Assembly: GCF_000445105.1 (NCBI RefSeq) | Contig: NZ_ATDP01000098.1 | Coordinates: forward strand, 62,001 to 126,000 | Source of the DNA: Sphingobium lactosutens DS20 | GTDB taxonomy: Bacteria > Pseudomonadota > Alphaproteobacteria > Sphingomonadales > Sphingomonadaceae | Length of the DNA: 64,000 bases | Direction: 5' to 3' | Part shown: positions 1 through 6,374 of the stretch, piece after piece | Numbering within the stretch: position 1 is the first letter of the stretch | How the letters are laid out: the number at the start of each line of letters is the position of its first letter | Notes under the pieces: generated by a model | The model's database searches: none | The model's input: the letters and a program-made list of their open reading frames with translations, nothing else | What the model was told of the DNA's origin: nothing | Made by a program: the position numbers and the translations under genes

Positions 1-350
1 ATGCCGGCCTCTTCCTTGATATCGGGGTGCAGGAAGAATCGGCCGCCATCGTCGAAATTTACGTCCTCGATCGTGCCGAGTCGGTTTTCGCGCTCCAGGT
101 CGGCATTGAAATCGCGACCGGCCTCATAGGCCTGACGCTCCAGCTTCTCGACCTCGTCGAACAGGAATTGCTTGTGCGACAGGCCAAAGCCGGTGGCGCA
201 GCCATTGTCGAAGTGGACGGACAGGCACAGGCGGTTCTGCCCGCCGCTAGCCTGGGCCACCAGCTTGCGCATCTCCAGGGGCAGCACGAAACGGCCTTTG
301 CCGTCCGCGACGCTGAACGCGTTGCCCGAATAGAGAATGACGTCCGACAC
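1..350 (-). CDS. mraZ: Transcriptional regulator MraZ (5' part, runs off window)
   Basis: MraZ is the SpoVT/AbrB-fold DNA-binding protein that heads the division and cell wall (dcw) cluster and represses it. The conceptual product contains the two tandem half-motifs of the family, DGKGRFVLPLEMR near the N-terminus and DDGGRFFLHPDI about 75 residues later, matching DxKGRxxxP and DxxGRxxxP. The reading frame is open to base 1, so the C-terminus and the expected downstream rsmH lie outside the window. No ATG precedes the first motif in frame; GTG at 350 with AGGGG about 13 nt upstream is the best start, placing the first motif near residue 16. Identification rests on motifs recognised by eye; other frames over this stretch are shadows. 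Confidence 0.75.
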   Translation of the reverse strand, partial: MSDVILYSGNAFSVADGKGRFVLPLEMRKLVAQASGGQNRLCLSVHFDNGCATGFGLSHKQFLFDEVEKLERQAYEAGRDFNADLERENRLGTIEDVNFDDGGRFFLHPDIKEEAG

Positions 351-490
351 CCTGAAATTGGCCCCTTTTGACTGGGACGCAGGCCGCCCTTTGCCGGAAT
401 CGCGAACAGACAATCCGACACCACAGGACTGCACAAAGCCTGACGAACCCCAATGCCGGTTTTCCTACCAAGCATGGGGCCGACTGAAAA

Positions 491-533
491 GGGAAAAGTC
501 GGGAGAGGATGGGAAAAGCTGGTCAAAAATGGG
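491..533. promoter_or_regulatory. 10-bp-period GGG array, possible MraZ operator
   Basis: Between the GldG-like gene (stop at 534) and mraZ (start at 350), GGG triplets begin at 491, 501, 511 and 531, with GG at 521, so five helical turns carry the same mark; GGGAAAAG recurs exactly at 491 and 511. MraZ of Escherichia coli binds TGGGN direct repeats at a 10-bp period upstream of its own gene. Here the G-rich strand is the plus strand, opposite to mraZ transcription, and the array lies 141-183 bases upstream of the proposed start. Period and position fit; orientation does not match the E. coli case, so the assignment is inference. Confidence 0.5.
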
Positions 534-1775
534 TTAGACTGATTTTGCTCGCTTTCCTGACCAAGTTTTCACTTTTTGTTCCTGATCTCTACGGCGAAAA
601 TGCTGGCGCAGCAATGCCCCACCCAATAATGCCCAGCCTGTCCCGACCAGAGTCGCCCATCGCAGCGCGATCGTCAGGTCGGCTGGCCCACGCATCCAGG
701 GACGGGCCTCAGGAGCGGAGGCGCCGAGCCAGTGGAGCATGACGGCCGGTGTATCGGCCGACCAGAAGCGGGGATTGAGGGGCTGCGCCGGGTCGGCCAG
801 CCAGAGCCGGTCGTCGATCATATCAGCGTCCCCCATGATCCGCACCCACCCGCGCCCCACTGGCTGTGGCGGTACTGCTTGACCATGCGGCAACCAGGCG
901 CCCGATACCGTCATCAGCCGACCGTCGGCCAGGAAATGACGCACCTCCAGCGGCTGCAACCGGCCAGGAACAAAGCCCCAATGGGCCAGCAATGGCGCAA
1001 GCGGGGTCGTCGACGGCGCCCGGCGGCGATCGCCGAGGGGTAGAGCGGAGGGCCAGCGCAACAGCGGATCGGCAAGGACCAACGCCCTGCCCCCGGCCCG
1101 CACCCAACCATCAAGCGCGACCAGCTGTTCGGGCGAAAGTGCGCGCGGCTGCGCGATCAAAAGCTGGCGCGCGCCCGTGCCAGGCAGATCGCGGGGGTCG
1201 TCAAGCGGCAGGATCGTGAAGCGGGTGCGCAGGACCGTGATGATGGGTGCATCGCGCGGTCCTTTCCCGACCGCTCCCAGCTCTTCCCAGAACAAGGGCA
1301 GCCCCGTCAGTACGGCAAGCCTGGGCCTGGCATCGACCGGCGCCAGGGGCGGCGCAGAGCCGAAGTTGAAAATCAGTCCCGCGACGGCGATCATGCCCAG
1401 GGCGGCGACCCGCCCCCGCCTGATCGGCGAATGGCGCAACCAGGCGGCCGCAACGACGAGCAGCAGCGCAATGACCGTCACGCCCAACGCCGACCAGAGC
1501 GCCAGCCGCCCTGCGGCCAGCACACAAAAGATGAGGACCGGCGCAGAGGCTCCGATCGCCGCCCATAGCAGTACGATGATGCCGCGATGCGCCAACAGAA
1601 AGCCGGCCGCCGCCATCAATGCGGCGACAGCGATGCTCCAATCCCATGGATCGGCCTGTCCGGTCTGCCAAGCCCGCCCCAATCCCGCGACCAGCACGAC
1701 CATGGCCGGAAGCCATAACCCAAGAAATGCCTTCGCAGCCGCCGCCATGACGCGACCCGTCCTGCCCCCGGACAT
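534..1775 (-). CDS. GldG-like (ABC transporter auxiliary/DUF4350-type) membrane protein
   Basis: A 413-residue integral membrane protein. About five hydrophobic segments lie within residues 15-140, followed by a soluble domain (about 150-350) and a final membrane segment near 375-395 before a basic tail. The soluble part has the pattern LLIAQPRALSPEQLVALDGW followed by GGRALVLADP, typical of the GldG/ABC_transp_aux and DUF4350 group, in which a Rossmann-like domain resembles a glutamine-amidotransferase fold. No ATPase or permease partner gene is adjacent, so a transport role is not supported by context. It starts 4 nt after the stop of the upstream small membrane protein and is probably co-transcribed with cysK. 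Substrate and function are unknown. Confidence 0.6.
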   Translation of the reverse strand: MSGGRTGRVMAAAAKAFLGLWLPAMVVLVAGLGRAWQTGQADPWDWSIAVAALMAAAGFLLAHRGIIVLLWAAIGASAPVLIFCVLAAGRLALWSALGVTVIALLLVVAAAWLRHSPIRRGRVAALGMIAVAGLIFNFGSAPPLAPVDARPRLAVLTGLPLFWEELGAVGKGPRDAPIITVLRTRFTILPLDDPRDLPGTGARQLLIAQPRALSPEQLVALDGWVRAGGRALVLADPLLRWPSALPLGDRRRAPSTTPLAPLLAHWGFVPGRLQPLEVRHFLADGRLMTVSGAWLPHGQAVPPQPVGRGWVRIMGDADMIDDRLWLADPAQPLNPRFWSADTPAVMLHWLGASAPEARPWMRGPADLTIALRWATLVGTGWALLGGALLRQHFRRRDQEQKVKTWSGKRAKSV

Positions 1776-1779
1776 GGGA

Positions 1780-2157
1780 TCAGTTGGGCTGACCGTCGGA
1801 ATCCGAATTAAGCGGCTGCGCCGGGTCCTGATCCATCGGTTTTTTGAGATTGGGGTCGGGCTGAAGATCCGGCACGACGGGGGCCTGCTCAGCCGCTGGC
1901 TGAACGCCGAGTTCAGCCAGCGGCTCCTTGGGCGCGACGGCGTTGGTTTCCAGCGTCGGCACGGTCGGCGGCGCTAATGCCGCGTCGTCCACCCGCGCCT
2001 TTTCTATGACGATATTGGCGAGGCCTACGAGCAGGACGACGCCGGCCAGGCCGGTCAATCCGATCTGGACGCGCTGCAACCCTTCCTGACGGCGGGGCGT
2101 ATCGGCCATGTTCGCGCTCTTGGTCCCATCATCGCCGCGACCCGTGTCGGCGATCAT
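1780..2157 (-). CDS. Small single-pass membrane protein, unknown function
   Basis: A 125-residue protein with one predicted membrane helix (about residues 32-50, GLTGLAGVVLLVGLANIVI) and a proline/acid-rich periplasmic tail (PPTVPTLETNAV, DLQPDPNLKKP) ending in QPN. I chose ATG at 2157 because it overlaps the cysK stop as ATGA, a common coupling arrangement; the internal ATG at 2109 (MADTPRRQ) is a realistic alternative that would give about 109 residues. The gene sits between cysK and the GldG-like gene in one operon, with a 4-nt gap to the latter. I recognise no family. A partner or regulator role for the large membrane protein is possible but unproven. Confidence 0.6.
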   Translation of the reverse strand: MIADTGRGDDGTKSANMADTPRRQEGLQRVQIGLTGLAGVVLLVGLANIVIEKARVDDAALAPPTVPTLETNAVAPKEPLAELGVQPAAEQAPVVPDLQPDPNLKKPMDQDPAQPLNSDSDGQPN

Positions 2158-3161
2158 GCAGTGTGCGCGAGCCAGGGGAAGACCGTCAAGCCCTTCGATT
2201 CGAGCCACTGGCGATTATAGAGGGTCGACAGATAGCGGAATCCGGTGTCGCACAATATGGTGGCGACGCGCTTGCCCGGCCCCAGTTGCTTGGCCAGCGC
2301 GACGGCGCCGGCCACGTTGATACCGGACGACAGGCCCAGACACAGGCCCTCTTCACTCAGCAAGCGCCGGACCCAATAAAGCCCTTCTTCGTCCGAGATG
2401 CGAAATTGGGTGTCGATCGGTGCACCGTCCAGATTGGCGGTGATGCGCCCCTGCCCGATGCCTTCGGCGACCGAGGACCCTTCTGCCTTCAATTCGCCAT
2501 GGGCGTAATAATTGTACAGCGCCGCGCCATGCGGGTCACTGAGCGCGATCGTGACAGTCTCGTCCCGCGCCTTGAGGCCGAGGCCGACGCCCGCGATCGT
2601 GCCCCCCGTGCCCGCCGCGCAGGTGAAACCGTCGACCCGCCCCTCCATCTGCGTCCAGATTTCCTCGGCCGTCCCGACGATATGCGCCTTGCGATTGGCG
2701 ATATTGTCGAACTGGTTGGCCCATATCGCATTGTCGGTTTCTTCCGCAATCCGGCGGGAGGTGTGAACGAAATGGCCGGGGTTCGAATAGGGCGCGGCCG
2801 GCACCGTCACCAGATCCGCACCCAGGGCGCGCAGCGTGTCCATCTTCTCACGGCTCTGCGTTTCAGGCATGACGATGATCGTCTTATAGCCCTTGGCATT
2901 GGCGACGAGGGCAAGGCCGATGCCAGTGTTGCCCGCCGTCCCCTCGACGATCGTGCCGCCCGGTTTCAGCAGCCCCTTTTCCTCGGCATCGTTGACGATG
3001 AACAGCGCCGCCCGGTCCTTGACCGAAGCGCCAGGATTGGCAAATTCGCATTTGGCGAAAATGTCGCAGCCCGTCTCATCAGAAGGGCCGGTAAGGCGCA
3101 CGAGCGGCGTGTTGCCGATCAGCGCGAGACTATTGGGAGAAAGCAGCATGGCGCAACGCAT
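2154..3161 (-). CDS. cysK: Cysteine synthase A (O-acetylserine sulfhydrylase)
   Basis: PLP enzyme that makes L-cysteine from O-acetyl-L-serine and sulfide in the cytoplasm. The 335-residue product has the family layout: IGNTPLVRL near the N-terminus, the PLP lysine in ASVKDRAA (about K48), the substrate loop GTAGNTGIG, and the glycine-rich phosphate-binding stretch CAAGTGGTIAGVG, ending with the conserved ATILCDTG. Length agrees with CysK. The start at 3161 gives MRCAMLLS; the second ATG (MLLSPNS) four residues in may be the true one. It is the first gene of an operon with two membrane proteins, and its stop overlaps the next ATG. Confidence 0.9.
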   Translation of the reverse strand: MRCAMLLSPNSLALIGNTPLVRLTGPSDETGCDIFAKCEFANPGASVKDRAALFIVNDAEEKGLLKPGGTIVEGTAGNTGIGLALVANAKGYKTIIVMPETQSREKMDTLRALGADLVTVPAAPYSNPGHFVHTSRRIAEETDNAIWANQFDNIANRKAHIVGTAEEIWTQMEGRVDGFTCAAGTGGTIAGVGLGLKARDETVTIALSDPHGAALYNYYAHGELKAEGSSVAEGIGQGRITANLDGAPIDTQFRISDEEGLYWVRRLLSEEGLCLGLSSGINVAGAVALAKQLGPGKRVATILCDTGFRYLSTLYNRQWLESKGLTVFPWLAHTA

Positions 3162-3364
3162 AGCGGAGCCGGCGCGGCTTTGCCAAGCAAGCGAATGATG
3201 CGCAGACCAAAGGTCGTGTTTTCGCCGCGACGTTAACCTCTACATGGCCGGCCGTCTCATTCCGGCACGCGCCAAAATGAGGGAAGCCAAGCACCGGGAT
3301 TTCGCGTATGGGCGCGTCTTCGCGGCATGACGCGCGCGGCTTGGGAACGAATGACGTGCAGGCA

Positions 3365-4312
3365 ATGGGCAGAAGAGCAAAGGGCGGCATGGCCCTGCTG
3401 GCGCTATGCGCGCTGGTCGCCCCGCGCCTGATTACGGCCGCGCCGCTCGATTTGCTGGAAGGCAGCGCGGCGCCGGTCGACCCCGCCGAACAACCTGGTG
3501 ACAATTTCCCGGGCTCCGCCTTTTTCTACGCCGAAGGCGCGTTCGCCCCGGTGCCCGGAGTGGAGATCGTTCAGAGCCGCCATGTGCTTGGGCTGGATGC
3601 GGTCAAGGCGGCGCCGGCCGCCGTCTTTCGCGGGCTTACGGCTCTGGATGGTTATCGCGCTGCCAACTGCCTGACCAACGCCATATATTATGAGGCGGGT
3701 AACGAACCCGAAGAAGGCCAACGGGCAGTCGCCCAAGTCGTCTTGAACCGCGTGCGCAGCCGCCTCTGGCCCGACAGCGTGTGCGGCGTCGTCTATCAGG
3801 GGTCCGAGCGGATCGACGCCAAATGCCAGTTCACCTTCAGCTGCGACGGCTCCATGACGCGGGCGCCTGCGCCCGGTGCCTGGGCGCGCGCGCGGCGAAT
3901 CGCGCAGGAGGCGCTGGCTGGATCAGTCTATGCCCCCGTCGGCCTCGCCACCCATTATCATACGCTTGCCGTTCGCCCGGACTGGTCGGGGTCTTTGCAG
4001 GCTGTCGCCGTCGTGGGCGCGCATATCTTCTACCGCAATCACGGCTTCAACGGCACGGTGGCGGCGTTCAACGCCCCTTATGCCGGTCGCGAACTGATTT
4101 CCGGTCCGGCGCGCACCAGTTGGCCCGCGAAACCAGTCGCACCGGCCGAGGCGCAGGCGATGCCGATACCTCTGCCAAATGGCGCGCTGCCCCCAGCGAC
4201 TGCGCCGTCATGGTCGTCACCGGGCAGTCCGGGCGACGCGTCAGCGGACAGTCGGCTGCCGCAATCGACGATCAAGCCCGAATATCGCAACAGCGGCCGC
4301 CCGCTTATCTGA
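3365..4312 (+). CDS. SleB/CwlJ-type cell wall hydrolase
   Basis: A 315-residue exported protein with a signal peptide (hydrophobic stretch MALLALCALVAPRL, cleavage likely after ITAA). Residues about 95-230 form a Hydrolase_2 (SleB) domain: it opens at NCLTNAIYYEAGNEPEEGQR, with the catalytic-type Glu in YYEAGNE, then VAQVVLNRV, and continues to the TFSCDG and ATHYHT blocks. The C-terminal 80 residues are Pro/Ala-rich and likely disordered. Family members cleave peptidoglycan; in Gram-negative bacteria they act in the periplasm and are not tied to sporulation. The frame continues upstream to ATG 3308, but the signal peptide fits best from 3365. The gene stands alone, divergent from cysK. Confidence 0.8.
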   Translation: MGRRAKGGMALLALCALVAPRLITAAPLDLLEGSAAPVDPAEQPGDNFPGSAFFYAEGAFAPVPGVEIVQSRHVLGLDAVKAAPAAVFRGLTALDGYRAANCLTNAIYYEAGNEPEEGQRAVAQVVLNRVRSRLWPDSVCGVVYQGSERIDAKCQFTFSCDGSMTRAPAPGAWARARRIAQEALAGSVYAPVGLATHYHTLAVRPDWSGSLQAVAVVGAHIFYRNHGFNGTVAAFNAPYAGRELISGPARTSWPAKPVAPAEAQAMPIPLPNGALPPATAPSWSSPGSPGDASADSRLPQSTIKPEYRNSGRPLI

Positions 4313-4395
4313 TTTTCTTGCGGTTAATAACTGGGCTACCATCCACCCAATTGAAATGACGGAAAAATAAAATTTGCAGGGCGTGAGGGACCGCT

Positions 4396-4421
4396 GGAAC
4401 CGAATGGCATTCCGGTTGGTT
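4396..4421 (+). promoter_or_regulatory. EcfG-type promoter candidate P1 (upstream of the sRNA)
   Basis: GGAAC at 4396-4400, a 17-base spacer, then GGTT at 4418-4421. The alphaproteobacterial general-stress sigma factor EcfG (SigT in Caulobacter) recognises GGAAC-N16/17-CGTT; this site matches at all but one of the nine core bases. A start point 7-9 bases downstream would fall at about 4428-4430, exactly at the foot of the first hairpin of the candidate RNA. This coincidence is the main support. Confidence 0.5.
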
Positions 4422-4475
4422 CTCTACCCCGGATAGCAAATCTTTTGCCCCCCGCTCTTGCTATCCACAAAATAT

Positions 4476-4523
4476 GAGCCCGGAACGTTTCTCCCCCCGA
4501 CGCGTTCCGGGCTCTACTTTTTT
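4476..4523 (+). terminator. Rho-independent terminator (3' end of candidate sRNA)
   Basis: Perfect 12-bp inverted repeat GAGCCCGGAACG (4476-4487) and CGTTCCGGGCTC (4503-4514), a 15-base loop, then six T at 4518-4523. It lies 164 bases beyond the SleB-type gene and so more probably ends a separate transcript than that mRNA. Confidence 0.8.
4482..4506 (+). promoter_or_regulatory. Perfect EcfG consensus inside the terminator hairpin (P2)
   Basis: GGAAC at 4482-4486 and CGTT at 4503-4506 are separated by exactly 16 bases, a full match to GGAAC-N16-CGTT. Both elements lie in the two arms of the terminator stem; because GGAAC pairs with GTTCC, the palindrome itself partly creates the match, so chance is a real alternative. 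If active, it would start transcription near 4513-4516 and drive the entericidin gene with a leader of about 135 nt. Confidence 0.4.
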
Positions 4524-4563
4524 GCGCCGGTTTTTCCCACAAGATCTTTATTGTTTGGCCCCC

Positions 4564-4588
4564 GGAACGGATTTTCGGAACACGGGTT
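4564..4588 (+). promoter_or_regulatory. EcfG-type promoter candidate P3 (upstream of entericidin gene)
   Basis: GGAAC at 4564-4568, a 16-base spacer and GGTT at 4585-4588, one mismatch from GGAAC-N16-CGTT. A start near 4595 would give a leader of about 55 nt to the ATG at 4649. A second GGAAC at 4577-4581 with CGTC at 4597-4600 has a 15-base spacer and fits less well. Entericidin-type genes are often stress-induced, which fits but does not prove use of this site. Confidence 0.45.
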
Positions 4589-4648
4589 TTTCCCATCGTC
4601 GCCGCCCTGAACGATCAGGCGGCAACCGTTTCTTGAGGAGATTTTTCG

Positions 4649-4777
4649 ATGGCGAAGAAAATCATTACCGCCTTGCTGCTCACCGGTTCGCTGATGGTTG
4701 CCGCGTGCAACACCGTCGAAGGCGCTGGCCGTGACGTGCAGAGCGCTGGCAAGGCCGTGGAAGATGCCGCGGACTAA
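4649..4777 (+). CDS. Entericidin EcnA/B-family small lipoprotein
   Basis: A 42-residue protein: positively charged start MAKK, hydrophobic stretch IITALLLTGSLMVAA, lipobox ending VAAC with Cys at residue 18, then NTVEGAGRDVQSAGKAVEDA, the amphipathic signature of the entericidin family (NTxxGxGxDxxxxGxxIxxAA). GAGGAG at 4635-4640 gives a good ribosome binding site. Entericidins are small membrane lipoproteins; the E. coli pair acts as a stationary-phase antidote/bacteriolytic toxin, while single-copy versions are widespread with unclear function. Only one copy is present here. It is preceded by two or three EcfG-type promoter candidates and followed by a strong terminator at 4811-4844, so it is monocistronic. 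Confidence 0.85.
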   Translation: MAKKIITALLLTGSLMVAACNTVEGAGRDVQSAGKAVEDAAD

Positions 4778-4810
4778 ATTCTCCGCTATTTGACGACCCC
4801 TCCCTAGCAT

Positions 4811-4844
4811 GGGCTCGCCGGGCAGACGGCGAGCCCTTTTTTTT
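4811..4844 (+). terminator. Rho-independent terminator of entericidin gene
   Basis: Perfect 10-bp stem GGGCTCGCCG (4811-4820) and CGGCGAGCCC (4827-4836) with a 6-base loop, followed by eight T (4837-4844). Confidence 0.9.
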
Positions 4845-4865
4845 AATGCCATGTCCGCAGACAGC

Positions 4866-4902
4866 AAAAAGCCCGGCGCTCGCAAGGGAACGCCGGGCTT
4901 TT
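4866..4902 (-). terminator. Bidirectional rho-independent terminator
   Basis: Arms GCCCGGCG (4871-4878) and CGCCGGGC (4891-4898) are flanked by AAAAA on the left and TTTT on the right, so the hairpin can terminate on both strands. Its natural client is the DUF4136 gene, which ends at 4923 on the minus strand; on the plus strand it backs up the entericidin terminator. Confidence 0.85.
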
Positions 4903-4922
4903 GTCACCTTAAGGCCCGTGTA

Positions 4923-5564
4923 TCAGCCGCGGCCTTCGGGCGGCAATGTGATCTTCACATTCTCGCCATTCTGACCGGGGAAATTGGTGAACATCGCGTC
5001 GATCAGATTGGGCACCAGATAGGTCAATTTGTTCGACAGGGATTGCGCGCTGGCAGTTCCCTCGAACAGACGGCGATTGTCGGCTGCACGATCGATCTTC
5101 ATCCTCAGATCGCTGGTGTAGACCGTATAGCTCGACACATCGGTATAGCCGCTGGGCCCGAACAGCCACGGGTCATAAAAGCCATAGCCCCATGGCCGGC
5201 CCCAGCGACCGCGCCAGCCCCACCCACCATAAAAGGGGTCGCCAAAGCCGGTCGAGCGGACCTTTTCACGGCCATTGTCGACATCATAGGCAACCCGAAC
5301 GATCAGATCGGCGCTGGCCGGGTCGCTGGCTGGCACATAGCCGGTCTGCGCCAGCCGCTGGCCGACGAGATCCGCATAATGCGCGAATTCGAGGCCCCCG
5401 GCGAGCTTGGGATCATCCGCGACGATCGTGAAGCTCTGCCCCGCCGGCGCGGGAAGTTGCTGGAAACGGGCGACATCGGCTTTGAACGACGTGGCGCAGC
5501 CCGACAGCGCCACCAGCGCCAGAGCGGGCGCCGCGAACAGACCGAACTTCTTGATACGGGTCAT
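4923..5564 (-). CDS. DUF4136 outer membrane-type lipoprotein
   Basis: A 213-residue lipoprotein. The start MTRIKKFGLFAAPALALVAL is followed by the lipobox LSGC (Cys about residue 22), so the long upstream extension of this frame to 5840 is rejected. The body matches DUF4136: an early FTIVADDP strand, a middle block ADLIVRVAYDVDNGREKVRS, a Gly/Trp/Pro-rich loop (DPFYGGWGWRGRWGRPWGYG) and a late TYLVPNLIDAMFTNFPG. Such proteins are periplasm-facing lipoproteins of unknown function. It is a single-gene unit closed by the terminator at 4866-4902; its upstream region (5565-5761) is shared with a divergent gene and shows no clear operator. Confidence 0.8.
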   Translation of the reverse strand: MTRIKKFGLFAAPALALVALSGCATSFKADVARFQQLPAPAGQSFTIVADDPKLAGGLEFAHYADLVGQRLAQTGYVPASDPASADLIVRVAYDVDNGREKVRSTGFGDPFYGGWGWRGRWGRPWGYGFYDPWLFGPSGYTDVSSYTVYTSDLRMKIDRAADNRRLFEGTASAQSLSNKLTYLVPNLIDAMFTNFPGQNGENVKITLPPEGRG

Positions 5565-5761
5565 TTTTCTGCGTCCTGTGACAGGCATGAAGCCTGGGTT
5601 CATTCTTGCGCCCTGCTGTAGCAAAAGGCAACTGAACATCGTTTGAACGCTTGAAGAGACCGAATGGGCGCAAACCATGTTCTCATGGCCTTGGACGGCA
5701 GGGGAGGCGTAAACCCGTCGTAGCACTGGCAAATATCCAGAGCTTGCGGCAAGGATGACCG

Positions 5762-6352
5762 ATGCTCCGTTTCTTCTGCATATGCGCTTCGCTTGCCATT
5801 CCGGTGGCAGCCAGCGCCTCCGAGCCAGCGCAGCGGGCAACGCCCGTTGGCAACCCCGGAACCTGGGTGACCAGTGACGATTATCCGATGGAAGCGATGC
5901 GGCAGGAAATCGAGGGGTCCACGAGCTTTCGACTGGACATCAATCGCGATGGCATACCCACGAATTGCACGACAACATCCAGCAGTGGATCGGCCCTTCT
6001 GGACGAAACGGCCTGTGCGAAGGCGATGGAGCGGGCTCGCTTCAGTCCGGCCAAGGATGCCAGCGGAAGCGCCGTCAGCGGCACCTTCACAGCACGGATT
6101 AACTGGCGTTTGCCCGACGCCTCAGCTCTATTTTCATCTCCCAGCATCACGGAAACGACGTTCACAATCAATCCGGACGGAAGCCCGTCCGACTGCCGCA
6201 CGATGATCGACGGAAATATAGCGCCCGACCAGTCAAGTTGCCTGCCGATAATGGGCAAGCGTTTTCCGATTCAGAAGGACACATCAGGCAATCCTATCCG
6301 GCAGAAAATGCGCATCACGACGAAATTGGAGAGGGTCGAAGAAGGCGACTGA
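5762..6352 (+). CDS. Periplasmic protein with two TonB-C-like modules
   Basis: A 196-residue exported protein with a signal peptide (about residues 1-19, cleavage after SASA). Two copies of a TonB C-terminal-like pattern follow: residues about 35-115 with DYPMEAMRQE, then FRLDINRDGIPTNCT and ARFSPAKDASG, and residues about 125-190 with FTINPDGSPSDCR, then CLPIMGKRFPIQKDTSGN. Paired cysteines occur in each module. Unlike a true TonB it lacks the N-terminal membrane anchor and the Pro-rich spacer, and no exbBD genes are near, so an energy-transducing role is doubtful. Such free TonB-like proteins are frequent in sphingomonads and are uncharacterised. The gene is monocistronic and slightly AT-richer than its neighbours. 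Confidence 0.6.
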   Translation: MLRFFCICASLAIPVAASASEPAQRATPVGNPGTWVTSDDYPMEAMRQEIEGSTSFRLDINRDGIPTNCTTTSSSGSALLDETACAKAMERARFSPAKDASGSAVSGTFTARINWRLPDASALFSSPSITETTFTINPDGSPSDCRTMIDGNIAPDQSSCLPIMGKRFPIQKDTSGNPIRQKMRITTKLERVEEGD

Positions 6353-6374
6353 AGGCCGCCTCCTCCTAATCTTC

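Larger units (their letters stand above)
4429..4523 (+). ncRNA. Candidate ~95-nt small RNA with two C-rich hairpin loops
   Basis: No protein-coding frame with plausible features covers this stretch. Hairpin 1 has perfect 9-bp arms, GGATAGCAA (4431-4439) and TTGCTATCC (4458-4466), with an 18-base loop carrying CCCCCC. Hairpin 2 is the intrinsic terminator at 4476-4523, whose 15-base loop also carries CTCCCCCC. Two exposed C-runs able to pair with Shine-Dalgarno sequences, a stress-sigma-type promoter just upstream and a strong terminator match the design of alphaproteobacterial anti-SD sRNAs and of the SigT-dependent GsrN of Caulobacter. I infer shared design, not homology. The 5' end is estimated from the promoter. 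Confidence 0.5.

Noticed and set aside
27-371. Plus-strand 114-codon frame at the window start
   Set aside because: It is antisense to mraZ, whose motifs are clear on the minus strand.
5565-5840. N-terminal extension of the DUF4136 protein to 5840
   Set aside because: The lipoprotein signal and lipobox begin at 5564; the extension has no signal features and crosses the divergent gene start.
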